Shown: positions 1 through 5,482 of the stretch, piece after piece
How positions within the stretch are numbered: position 1 is the first letter of the stretch
Layout: the number at the start of each line of letters is the position of its first letter
Source: Mariprofundus sp.
GTDB taxonomy: Bacteria; Pseudomonadota; Zetaproteobacteria; Mariprofundales; Mariprofundaceae
Assembly: GCA_030951095.1 (NCBI GenBank)
Contig: JAUZQI010000094.1
Coordinates: forward strand, 1-5,548
Direction of reading: 5' to 3'
DNA length: 5,548 nucleotides
Notes under the pieces: model-generated
Databases searched by the model: none
Told to the model about the DNA's origin: nothing
What the model saw: the letters and a program-made list of their open reading frames with translations, nothing else
Translations under genes and position numbers: made by a program

Positions 1-804
1 ACGCACCTGCAAACGGCCACTATCCGATTCCGGCGCGACATCAAGCTTCTCGATCACGCCAGCCACTTCATTGATAATCTGTGGCGCACCAATCACAATC
101 AACATGTTTCCAGGTTGATGAGCAATTGCTTTTACTCCACCGGCCCTGCCTGCCGCCGCCCCCGGTGTCCCAGCTGTGCCATATAGTGTTGTCAAGGTAG
201 TCGCCAGCTTATCTGCCGATGCGTGTTTGAGGATAAATAACTGCACACCAACCGCATCCTTACGATCCAATAAATTCAATATGTACTGAATGCGCTGAAT
301 GTTGCTGGCACTGTCCGTTAGCAACAGCATATTGCCACGCGGGTAGGCAACCAGATGGCTGTTGGGTGAAATCAGTGGCCGAATCAGAGCCACCAACTGT
401 TGAGCATCAGCATATTTAAGACGTACAACCTGCGTCACCATCGCATCATTGTGTTTGCTCTTGCCGCTTTTCAAGATAGGCAGTGATTTCTGCTTGCTCT
501 CAGACCTCGGTACAATTTTAATCACTGACCCACTGGGCACTGCTGCAAAACCGTTCACTTCAAGCACCGATAGAAACACATCATAGGCATGATCTTCGGA
601 AATCGGTGTAGGTGAAATAATTGTCACTTTACCTTTTACACGGTTATCCACGAGAAAATTCTTGCCTGAAAACCCTGATACAAATTCAATAAATGCACGG
701 ATATCTGCATTCTTGAAATTCAGGGTCACTTCCCTGGCCCATGCCTGCGAAGTCGCGCATAGCATCAACATGCATAATGCCAGACTCAAACTTTTTATTT
801 TCAT
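1..804 (-). CDS. gspD: Type II secretion system secretin GspD, N-terminal part (runs off the window)
   Basis: This is the first 268 codons of the outer-membrane secretin, which forms the gated channel through which folded proteins leave the periplasm; the reading frame is still open at base 1. Residues 1-23 are a typical Sec signal peptide (basic MKIK, hydrophobic core, cleavage likely after AWA). Residues about 25-99 match the N0 domain (VTLNFKNADIRAFIEFVS, then KGKVTIISP). Residues 124-181 match N1 (VVRLKYADAQQLVALIRPL, GNMLLLTD) and 187-258 match N2, with a Gly/Ala-rich loop at 209-223. N3 and the membrane beta-barrel lie outside the window. The ATG at 804 is preceded by GGGGA about 5 nt away. 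Another ATG at 809 opens only a two-codon frame whose TGA overlaps the true start. No gspC lies immediately upstream, so gspD appears to begin its transcription unit. The family call is firm; the downstream gene content is unknown. Confidence 0.93.
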   Translation of the reverse strand, partial: MKIKSLSLALCMLMLCATSQAWAREVTLNFKNADIRAFIEFVSGFSGKNFLVDNRVKGKVTIISPTPISEDHAYDVFLSVLEVNGFAAVPSGSVIKIVPRSESKQKSLPILKSGKSKHNDAMVTQVVRLKYADAQQLVALIRPLISPNSHLVAYPRGNMLLLTDSASNIQRIQYILNLLDRKDAVGVQLFILKHASADKLATTLTTLYGTAGTPGAAAGRAGGVKAIAHQPGNMLIVIGAPQIINEVAGVIEKLDVAPESDSGRLQVR

Positions 805-954
805 TTCATCCCCAAACCAACTTTGTTATACAAATACGATGAATACACCAGAGCATCAGAATGCTGCTATCTAAACTTGGGACAACAACTTTTTACAGCT
901 CCATAATTTCATAGGCGGGTATCATAATGCAATTGCAGCCTCTTGCCAGTGCGC

Positions 955-963
955 ATTATAGCA
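955..963 (-). promoter_or_regulatory. Candidate extended -10 promoter for gspD
   Basis: The minus strand reads TGCTATAAT, a perfect TATAAT with the TGn extension that can replace a good -35 box. No convincing -35 is visible 16-18 nt upstream, where the sequence is A/T-rich. Transcription would start near 948 and give a leader of about 140 nt before the gspD ATG. The -10 overlaps one arm of a 7-bp inverted repeat (ATAATGC at 924-930, GCATTAT at 953-959), which could be an operator. Sequence-only prediction. Confidence 0.5.
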
Positions 964-1126
964 GAAATTCCAGAAGAAATTTTTTTGCCTTGGCGGGTTC
1001 AAGTCACTTGCTCCGGCTTCGAAATGCCAGATTCTCTCCGGATGAAGCCAAGGGCGACTGTTATCATGGGCTTGCATGACAGCGTATCCAAGCATCCAAC
1101 TACAGATTAAATCAACTTACACTCAT

Positions 1127-1143
1127 GAGCCACTTGCAAAAGT
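1127..1143 (+). repeat. Left terminal inverted repeat of the palindromic element
   Basis: Seventeen bases, identical to the reverse complement of 1271-1287. Immediately preceded by TCAT (1123-1126). Confidence 0.8.
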
Positions 1144-1270
1144 TTGAGTGGATGAGTTGCAATCCCACTTCGAATGCCTTTTCGGGTTGGAATGAGAGGA
1201 ATGGTGGATCCATTCGCCAATTTTCCGGATCAGAAATGCACCGCAGTAGGGAAGCAAATCGCTGCTCACG

Positions 1271-1287
1271 ACTTTTGCAAGTGGCTC
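1271..1287 (-). repeat. Right terminal inverted repeat of the palindromic element
   Basis: Perfect 17-base partner of 1127-1143, immediately followed by TCAT (1288-1291). Confidence 0.8.
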
Positions 1288-1301
1288 TCATGCAAGCTGG
1301 A

Positions 1302-1330
1302 TTTCGAATCATACGTCATCACAGCATAAT
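1302..1330 (+). promoter_or_regulatory. Weak candidate promoter for rsmC-rsuA
   Basis: TTTCGA (1302-1307), a 17-base spacer, then CATAAT (1325-1330). The -10 is close to consensus and the -35 is poor. The start point would be near 1337, just outside the palindromic element and downstream of the ATG at 1333, which argues against using that ATG. Low confidence because A/T-rich matches like this are common by chance. Confidence 0.3.
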
Positions 1331-1548
1331 TTATGAGAAATACTTTGTGCGATAAACATGCAGTCAAACAAGTTGTTATGATGAAAATGGCTCTGCCTGA
1401 ACGGCAAGATATCTGGCGCGCTGAAATCAAGCAATTCAAAATCACTTTGCTCAGTCCTCGCCATTTTCTTTCGCCTTTCAAGCTCCTGTTTTATTCCCCC
1501 TCCGTAACCATTGGACAGTCATTCACCCAATTCATACAGTCTCAAACC

Positions 1549-2544
1549 ATGATAGCCACCAAACTCTTATATCAGGCTGCGCTTGAAATCCCTTCAAGAC
1601 AAACATTGATTATCAATGCGCATGCTCACGCCCTGTTAACATCGATGGAATCGATTGATCTCCAGCAGCATTTCAAGCCCGAATATACCGCCATCAAAAA
1701 CATAGGCCTGTCTGTATTTCCAGCGCTTCCGGATACTTCCCGTTTGTACGACTTGATCCTGCTGCTGCCTGCCAAGAATAAACAGCAAACACTTGGCTGG
1801 ATGGCAGAGGCGATGAACCGGCTATCCACAAACGGCAAATTCATGTTTGCATGCGCCAACGCACATGGCGCAAAAAGCTATGAAGCAGCACTGAAAAAAT
1901 TGGCTGGAAACGTATCTTCTCGCTCCAAGTCAAAATGCCGTTTGTGTTCGGCCAGAAAACTATCCGCCTTCAATGCCTCGTTCGCAGCACAGTGGCTGGA
2001 AGATGCCAGACCCCGCAGCATAGAATCCCACGGCATGATTTCCCGCCCCGGCCTGTTCAGCTGGGATCACGCCGATACCGGTTCTTCCCTGCTAATCAAA
2101 CAGTTGCCTGTATTGCGTGGTATCGGCATGGACTTGTGCTGCGGTTATGGCCTGTTGACTGAAAACATCCTGCGCCAATCCACAGACATCAAGCAAATCC
2201 ACCTGCTTGATGCTGACTGGCTGGCGCTTGATTGTGCCCGTCAGAACACGACGACTTGGCAAAACATCGTACAATGGCATTGGAAAGATGCGATGCATAA
2301 TTCATTGCCAAAGCAACTGGATTGGGTCGTCTGCAACCCACCGTTCCACAGCGACCAGTCACGAGATGTGGGGCTTGGTCAATCCATTGTGCTGCACGCC
2401 TGTCAGAGCCTGAAAAGAGGCGGGCAACTCTATCTGGTCGCCAATCGTCAATTGCCCTATGAGCAACTGCTCCGGTCAGAATTACGGCAATGTCAGATAC
2501 TGGTTGAAGCAGATGGATTCAAAGTCATCAAAGGAATTCGATAG
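1549..2544 (+). CDS. rsmC: RsmC-like 16S rRNA (guanine-N2)-methyltransferase
   Basis: A class I SAM-dependent methyltransferase. RsmC methylates the N2 of G1207 in 16S rRNA of the small ribosomal subunit. From the ATG at 1549 the protein is 331 aa, close to the roughly 340 aa usual for RsmC. Residues 1 to about 165 fit the degenerate N-terminal RsmC domain, ending near a GLFSWDHADTGSSLL segment comparable with the family's G(V/L)FS..xxDxGS..L. The catalytic domain has the SAM-binding motif DLCCGYG (195-201; the family usually has a Gly where the first Cys is), the acidic LLDAD after the next strand, and the guanine N2-methyltransferase signature NPPFH (263-267). The end, GFKVIKGIR, also resembles the RsmC terminus. 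The frame is open back to an ATG at 1333 (403 aa), with others at 1378 and 1387, but those extra residues match nothing I know in the family and no start has a good Shine-Dalgarno. The product could instead be the related RlmG, but the length favours RsmC. Confidence 0.85.
   Translation: MIATKLLYQAALEIPSRQTLIINAHAHALLTSMESIDLQQHFKPEYTAIKNIGLSVFPALPDTSRLYDLILLLPAKNKQQTLGWMAEAMNRLSTNGKFMFACANAHGAKSYEAALKKLAGNVSSRSKSKCRLCSARKLSAFNASFAAQWLEDARPRSIESHGMISRPGLFSWDHADTGSSLLIKQLPVLRGIGMDLCCGYGLLTENILRQSTDIKQIHLLDADWLALDCARQNTTTWQNIVQWHWKDAMHNSLPKQLDWVVCNPPFHSDQSRDVGLGQSIVLHACQSLKRGGQLYLVANRQLPYEQLLRSELRQCQILVEADGFKVIKGIR
2531..2536 (+). promoter_or_regulatory. Ribosome binding site that decides the rsuA start
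   Basis: AAGGAA lies 9 nt before the ATG at 2546, inside the last codons of rsmC. This supports 2546 over the upstream in-frame ATG at 2459. Confidence 0.65.
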
Positions 2545-2545
2545 C

Positions 2546-3304
2546 ATGCGTAAAACAGAACGATTGAAAACAGAGCGGCTGGATAAATTACTCGCCAACC
2601 TCGGCTACGGGGTACGCAAAGATGTGCGCTACTGGATCAAGGAAGGTTGGATAACGGTGGATGGAAAACCTGCCACCTCCCCGTCCCAGAAGGTGATTCC
2701 ACAACAGGTTCGACTTGAAGACACCGAACTGGATCACCCCAATGGCTTAACTATCATCTATCACAAACCGCTGGGCGCTGTCTGCTCACGCAAAGAGGAT
2801 GGCCGCCTGATTTATGCCGATTTTCCGGAACGCTGGATTGGCCGGAAACCGCTGCTTTCCAGTGTTGGAAGGCTCGATAAGGACACATCAGGCCTGCTCA
2901 TTGTCACTGATGACGGGCAACTCAACCATCAACTAACCAGCCCCAAACAACATATTTCCAAAACCTATGCTGTGACACTGGATCACCCGCTGGAAGGCAA
3001 TGAAGCGGAAACCTTTGCAAGCGGCAAACTAATGCTGGAAGATGAAGATACGCCCTGCCTGCCAGCTGAGTTATCCATCTTCAATGACATCGAGGTTTCA
3101 CTGATTCTACATGAGGGACGCTATCATCAGGTGCGGCGCATGTTTGCCTCTGTAGGTAATCATGTGAACATACTAAGGCGCACACATATTGGATCTTTAT
3201 CATTGCAGGAGACTGGTCTGGCGGCAGGAACTTATCAAACGATCAAGGCATCCGAACTCATCAAGCTGATTCTTCCGGATACCATACCCCTACAATATAC
3301 CTGA
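2546..3304 (+). CDS. rsuA: RsuA-family 16S rRNA pseudouridine synthase
   Basis: Isomerises a uridine to pseudouridine in rRNA; RsuA acts on U516 of 16S rRNA. The 252-aa protein starts with an S4 RNA-binding domain (about residues 9-60; RLDKLLANLGYGVRKDVRYW, then GWITVDGKP). The RsuA/RluB/E/F catalytic domain follows. It has the signature GRLDKDTSGLLIVTDDG (108-124) with catalytic Asp at 111, then SKTYAV (138-143), and the late motif GRYHQVRRMFA (191-201). Start 2546 follows the rsmC stop by one base, so translation is probably coupled and the two genes form an operon. An upstream in-frame ATG at 2459 would add 29 residues buried in rsmC and is unlikely. The family is certain. The U516 specificity is inferred from length and from pairing with a 16S methyltransferase; RluB, RluE and RluF share the same domains. 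Confidence 0.92.
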   Translation: MRKTERLKTERLDKLLANLGYGVRKDVRYWIKEGWITVDGKPATSPSQKVIPQQVRLEDTELDHPNGLTIIYHKPLGAVCSRKEDGRLIYADFPERWIGRKPLLSSVGRLDKDTSGLLIVTDDGQLNHQLTSPKQHISKTYAVTLDHPLEGNEAETFASGKLMLEDEDTPCLPAELSIFNDIEVSLILHEGRYHQVRRMFASVGNHVNILRRTHIGSLSLQETGLAAGTYQTIKASELIKLILPDTIPLQYT

Positions 3305-3370
3305 TCGCAGTTGAAAAATGAGTCGAAATGTCCTGCACGAGGGGTCGATGAGGTCATATAGTGTCACGGG

Positions 3371-3964
3371 TTAATCGTCATCGTGATAATTTTTGTAATC
3401 CCGATTTTCACGTCTGTCACTTTCATCTTCGCCGTAGCGATTCTGGTACCTGCGTTTGTAACGCCGCTGATGATGCCTGTCCAGACGATCCAGATTACGC
3501 TGCGCCGGGTTATAGTCGGGATCAAGTCTGAGTGCATGTCTGAAATGGACGCTGGCTGCATCATCATCACCACTTAAAACAAGCGCAACGCCAAGATCGT
3601 TATGGGCAGCAGGATTGTTTGGGCAATAGTGCAAACCTTTTTGCATCAAGTAAATTTTTCGATCGATGTCCCGAGCCTGATTGGCCCGATCAAAATACCC
3701 GGCACCTTTGTTGCAAGCACGCCGATGATAACGGGGCCCGGAGGTATAAACGCGATTTTCCCGCCCCTCAGCCAACACAGCTCCGGCCAGCGCCCCCAGT
3801 GCTCCGCCAATCACAGCACCTTTTGCCACATTGCCGCTCTGGGCACCAATCACCGCCCCCGCTGTTGCTCCAATCACCGCCCCCTGCGCCGCTGTACGTT
3901 CCTGATAGGCAGTCGCGCACCCGGATAACAGGAAAATGATCATTACAGAAATAGTATATTTCAT
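3371..3964 (-). CDS. Glycine-zipper lipoprotein with a TPR-like segment
   Basis: A 197-aa protein whose cellular role I cannot name. Residues 1-16 form a lipoprotein signal peptide with lipobox LSGC, so Cys16 should be lipidated; Ala at +2 favours sorting to the outer membrane. Residues 28-65 are a glycine zipper (GAVIGATAGAVIGAQSGN, then KGAVIGGALGALAGAV), a membrane-inserting or oligomerising helical hairpin seen in SlyB/OmpA-associated lipoproteins. Residues about 105-160 resemble TPR helices (AAHNDLGVALVLSGDDDAA, then HFRHALRLDPDYNPAQRNL), a protein-binding fold. The last 35 residues are low-complexity, rich in Arg, His, Tyr and Asp, ending in DDD. The start is strongly supported by AAGGAGG five bases before the ATG. 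It converges with rsuA across 66 bases with no clear terminator between them. A function in envelope structure or complex assembly is inference only. Confidence 0.88.
   Translation of the reverse strand: MKYTISVMIIFLLSGCATAYQERTAAQGAVIGATAGAVIGAQSGNVAKGAVIGGALGALAGAVLAEGRENRVYTSGPRYHRRACNKGAGYFDRANQARDIDRKIYLMQKGLHYCPNNPAAHNDLGVALVLSGDDDAASVHFRHALRLDPDYNPAQRNLDRLDRHHQRRYKRRYQNRYGEDESDRRENRDYKNYHDDD
3846..3884 (-). repeat. 24-bp period direct repeat inside the glycine zipper
   Basis: CCAATCACCGCCCCC occurs at 3846-3860 and again at 3870-3884, with a decayed third copy near 3805-3820. On the coding strand it encodes the repeated GAVIGA units of the lipoprotein, so the zipper may have grown by tandem duplication. 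Confidence 0.7.
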
Positions 3965-3969
3965 AAAAT

Positions 3970-3976
3970 CCTCCTT
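3970..3976 (-). promoter_or_regulatory. Consensus Shine-Dalgarno of the lipoprotein gene
   Basis: The minus strand reads AAGGAGG, then ATTTT, then the ATG at 3964. It fixes the start and suggests efficient translation. Confidence 0.85.
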
Positions 3977-4084
3977 ACCAGGACAAGGCTATGCTGTTAT
4001 CCCGTGTCAGCAACATGAAAAACTTTCGCTATGTGGCGGGTAAATTGCTCGAAAATCCGTTGATGGCAGTTCCCATGCATAGTT

Positions 4085-4102
4085 TCATAGACTTCGCTAT
4101 GA
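4085..4102. repeat. Short inverted repeat between the cyclase and lipoprotein genes
   Basis: TCATAG, a 6-base spacer ACTTCG, then CTATGA. It lies in the 171-base gap downstream of the cyclase gene and upstream of the lipoprotein gene on the minus strand. It lacks a GC-rich stem and a T-tract, so it is a poor terminator; an operator or mRNA hairpin is possible. I saw no convincing promoter elsewhere in this gap. Confidence 0.35.
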
Positions 4103-4135
4103 CTCATATGGGTGGTTTATATATCCAGAAAAAAG

Positions 4136-4942
4136 TTAACGAAATAAATTTTTAATACGCGTTGAAATACTCGATTCCAGCCCCATTCTTTTCGGTGAAA
4201 CCTCGTAGAGTGTGCTGATTCCGACACCCTTCAGTGATATATTCCTTGCCGACCCAATTAAAATATCACCTGAATAATCCCGAATTTTTGTATGAATCAA
4301 ACCAAAAACAATTTCATCAATTAATATCTGGTTACGCAAGGCATGAGTCTGGATCCGTGCACCCTTATCCATGGCATGACCGATATAATCCTGTTCATCA
4401 CCCGGTATCGCTTTGACATATCCACATGTGATACCAATGCGATAATTCATCGAGCCAACCAGCTTTTTCAGTTTTTTACGTCCGTCTGAAAGACTCCGTT
4501 TAATAAACAAAGATGCCAGCACTGCATCAATAGCATTTTCAAACACCACCATAACACCATCACCGAGCCGTTTGACAACCTGACCATTATATCGCTCTAC
4601 CGCATGCTTGCAGATATCACAAAATAACCGGTTTCGCATATATCCCTTGGTATGGCCCATGGAACGCTTGTATTCGGTTGAACTTTCCAGATCAGTAAAC
4701 ATGATGCATTTATAATGATCCTCAGTCGTAGCTATAGCTTGCGCCACTTCCTCGATAATCTCATCCAGATCAAGCGATTCGGTTTTTACACGACTGGCTG
4801 GCTTGGACACTGCGATTTGAGGTACTACAGCCAGATCAACTGTATGTTTGTTTAAAGTTTCATCTGGTTGAAACGAAGGTTTGGGAATATTGAGAACATT
4901 GATTGGGCTGTCGCTTGTTTCCTGCTTATGTACAGGGGACAT
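4136..4942 (-). CDS. Soluble class III adenylate/guanylate cyclase
   Basis: Should convert ATP (or GTP) to the 3',5'-cyclic nucleotide and pyrophosphate, acting as a dimer in the cytoplasm. The 268 aa show no signal peptide or membrane segment. Residues 1 to about 72 match no domain I recognise; the catalytic domain fills about 77-248. The first metal-binding Asp is D84 in FTDLESST and the second is D128 in RLGDG. K124, four residues before D128, fits the adenine-selecting Lys, and D185 (DYIG) fits the adenine-selecting Asp, so ATP is the likelier substrate. RIGITCG (168-174) is the usual strand, and LKGVGISTLYEV (237-248) is the usual end. The transition-state Arg fits R196, but the partner Asn, seven residues after D185, is Asp192 (MDKGAR instead of the usual VNxAAR), so activity may be altered. 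The start is fixed by GGAGGA five bases upstream. No sensor domain is attached and no cyclic-nucleotide receptor gene is in view. Confidence 0.9.
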   Translation of the reverse strand: MSPVHKQETSDSPINVLNIPKPSFQPDETLNKHTVDLAVVPQIAVSKPASRVKTESLDLDEIIEEVAQAIATTEDHYKCIMFTDLESSTEYKRSMGHTKGYMRNRLFCDICKHAVERYNGQVVKRLGDGVMVVFENAIDAVLASLFIKRSLSDGRKKLKKLVGSMNYRIGITCGYVKAIPGDEQDYIGHAMDKGARIQTHALRNQILIDEIVFGLIHTKIRDYSGDILIGSARNISLKGVGISTLYEVSPKRMGLESSISTRIKNLFR

Positions 4943-4947
4943 GATTT

Positions 4948-4953
4948 TCCTCC
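4948..4953 (-). promoter_or_regulatory. Shine-Dalgarno of the cyclase gene
   Basis: The minus strand reads GGAGGA, then AAATC, then the ATG at 4942. Strong match and good spacing. Confidence 0.8.
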
Positions 4954-4956
4954 GAT

Positions 4957-5006
4957 AGAAAACGATATGAATCAGCCCAAGACTAAATTCTGTTGATTCG
5001 TTTTCT
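4957..5006 (-). promoter_or_regulatory. Bulged inverted repeat in the cyclase leader
   Basis: AGAAAACG (4957-4964) plus AATCA (4970-4974), interrupted by ATATG, is complementary to TGATTCGTTTTCT (4994-5006). The result is a 13-bp stem with a 5-nt bulge and a 19-nt loop. Its proximal arm ends 3 nt from the Shine-Dalgarno. It may be an mRNA structure affecting ribosome access or a regulator binding site. The structure is seen in the sequence; the role is inferred. Confidence 0.45.
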
Positions 5007-5071
5007 GTGACGCAGGTCGCAATTTATGAATGCTCTGAAAATAGTTTCTTCTTTGTAATACAAAGGAAAAA

Positions 5072-5148
5072 TGGTCGGGGTGAGAGGGTTCGAACCTCCG
5101 ACCTTACCGTCCCGAACGGTACGCGCTACCAGGCTGCGCCACACCCCG
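5072..5148 (-). tRNA. tRNA-Pro, anticodon CGG
   Basis: A complete 77-nt cloverleaf on the minus strand. The acceptor CGGGGTG pairs with CACCCCG, the D arm contains AGCCTGGTAG, and the anticodon stem TACCG/CGGTA encloses loop TTCGGGA with anticodon CGG, which reads CCG proline codons. The T arm is GGAGG-TTCGAAC-CCTCT. The discriminator is A and the CCA end is encoded. It is followed at once by a short T-run and then an A/T-rich weak hairpin (CTTTGT/ACAAAG). The cyclase gene lies 129 bases downstream on the same strand, so read-through into it is conceivable. Confidence 0.97.
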
Positions 5149-5158
5149 CATGATAATC

Positions 5159-5184
5159 AAATCAGGTACGTAATTGCCTGATTT
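5159..5184. repeat. 8-bp inverted repeat just upstream of tRNA-Pro
   Basis: AAATCAGG (5159-5166), a 10-base spacer containing the palindrome TACGTA, then CCTGATTT (5177-5184). It sits 10 bases before the mature 5' end of tRNA-Pro, in the promoter or leader zone. It could be an operator or a leader hairpin in the precursor tRNA. No strong promoter is visible; TTTATC-16-TGTAAA on the minus strand is a weak candidate. Confidence 0.45.
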
Positions 5185-5300
5185 ACAAAAATCCTAATGA
5201 ACTGATAAACAAAGAATTCCAGAGGCTTGCTCCAGCCAATGGAAAACCCTTGCTTCGATAGAGTATCTTATTGTGGATTATTGCAGTTTAGTGGACAACT

Positions 5301-5338
5301 GACAAAGAAAAAGGGCCAGACAGTTAAGCCTGACCCTT
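5301..5338 (-). terminator. Rho-independent terminator of tRNA-Met
   Basis: On the minus strand AAGGGTCAGGC (5338-5328), loop TTAACT and GTCTGGCCCTT (5321-5311) form an 11-bp stem in which two pairs are G-U wobbles, followed by TTTCTTT. On the plus strand those two positions are C-A mismatches, so the structure is built for minus-strand RNA. It lies 26 bases past the tRNA-Met 3' end and separates it from tRNA-Pro. Confidence 0.85.
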
Positions 5339-5364
5339 CGTTTCTGTTGATATTGCTACTTTTT

Positions 5365-5441
5365 TGGTGGCGCTTCAGGGACTCGAACCCCGGACACACG
5401 GATTATGATTCCGTTGCTCTAACCAACTGAGCTAAAGCGCC
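5365..5441 (-). tRNA. tRNA-Met, anticodon CAT (probably elongator)
   Basis: A complete 77-nt cloverleaf. The acceptor GGCGCTT pairs with AAGCGCC, the D arm is GCTC-AGTTGGTTA-GAGC, and the anticodon stem ACGGA/TCCGT encloses loop ATCATAA with anticodon CAT. The T arm is CGGGG-TTCGAGT-CCCTG. The discriminator is A and CCA is encoded. The fully paired first acceptor pair (G-C) and the lack of three G-C pairs at the base of the anticodon stem rule out initiator tRNA. Elongator Met is likeliest, but a CAT anticodon modified to lysidine (tRNA-Ile2) cannot be fully excluded by eye. It has its own promoter and terminator. Confidence 0.95.
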
Positions 5442-5454
5442 GTGAAGGTCGCGC

Positions 5455-5482
5455 ATTTTAGGGAGAAGAGTCTTTGCGTCAA
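5455..5482 (-). promoter_or_regulatory. Sigma70 promoter of tRNA-Met
   Basis: The minus strand reads TTGACG (5482-5477), a 16-bp spacer, then TAAAAT (5460-5455) and a GC-rich discriminator GCGCGACC. Each box is one mismatch from consensus. The start near 5448 is only a few bases before the tRNA. The GC-rich discriminator is typical of stringently controlled stable-RNA promoters, so growth-rate control is likely (inference). Confidence 0.8.

Larger units (their letters stand above)
1127..1287. mobile_element. MITE-like near-palindromic element with 17-bp terminal inverted repeats
   Basis: The 161-bp segment begins with GAGCCACTTGCAAAAGT (1127-1143) and ends with its exact reverse complement (1271-1287). 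Inside the termini the two arms stay imperfectly complementary: the left arm has TTGCAATCCCACT and the right arm, read on the minus strand, has TTGCTTCCCTACT. A GAATGG/CCATTC hairpin (1199-1204, 1210-1215) sits at the exact midpoint, 1207. TCAT lies directly outside both ends (1123-1126, 1288-1291), consistent with a 4-bp target-site duplication. There is no transposase frame, so mobility would need a transposase supplied elsewhere by an IS with the same ends. A fold-back RNA element or an old rearrangement are alternatives. Confidence 0.6.
805..1548. other. Long intergenic stretch between gspD and rsmC
   Basis: No convincing protein gene is seen here. It holds the gspD leader and promoter candidate (805-963), about 160 bases with no recognisable feature (964-1126), a near-palindromic element (1127-1287), a weak rightward promoter candidate (1302-1330), and an in-frame upstream extension of rsmC (1333-1548) that is open but lacks family similarity. 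Short open frames across 1112-1355 on both strands are by-products of the palindrome. Confidence 0.6.

Noticed and set aside
662..874. Plus-strand open frame of 70 codons
   Set aside because: It is antisense to the start and signal peptide of gspD and has no domain signature.
1112..1355. Overlapping short open frames on both strands (66 and 76 codons)
   Set aside because: They cover the near-palindromic element, which keeps both strands open; neither has a ribosome binding site or a recognisable domain.
2459..2545. Upstream in-frame ATG for rsuA
   Set aside because: It would place 29 extra residues inside rsmC before the S4 domain; the ATG at 2546 has AAGGAA at good spacing and fits family length.
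3305..3370. Possible bidirectional terminator between the convergent rsuA and lipoprotein genes
   Set aside because: I could not find a GC-rich hairpin with a T-tract on either strand.
3602..3939. Two plus-strand open frames of about 106-108 codons
   Set aside because: They are antisense to the well-supported lipoprotein gene; their Pro/Ser/His-rich content is simply the complement of the Gly/Ala-rich zipper codons.
5227..5430. Plus-strand open frame of 67 codons
   Set aside because: It crosses the tRNA-Met terminator and runs antisense through tRNA-Met; its WRFRDSNPGHT-type ending is a common spurious translation of the tRNA complement.
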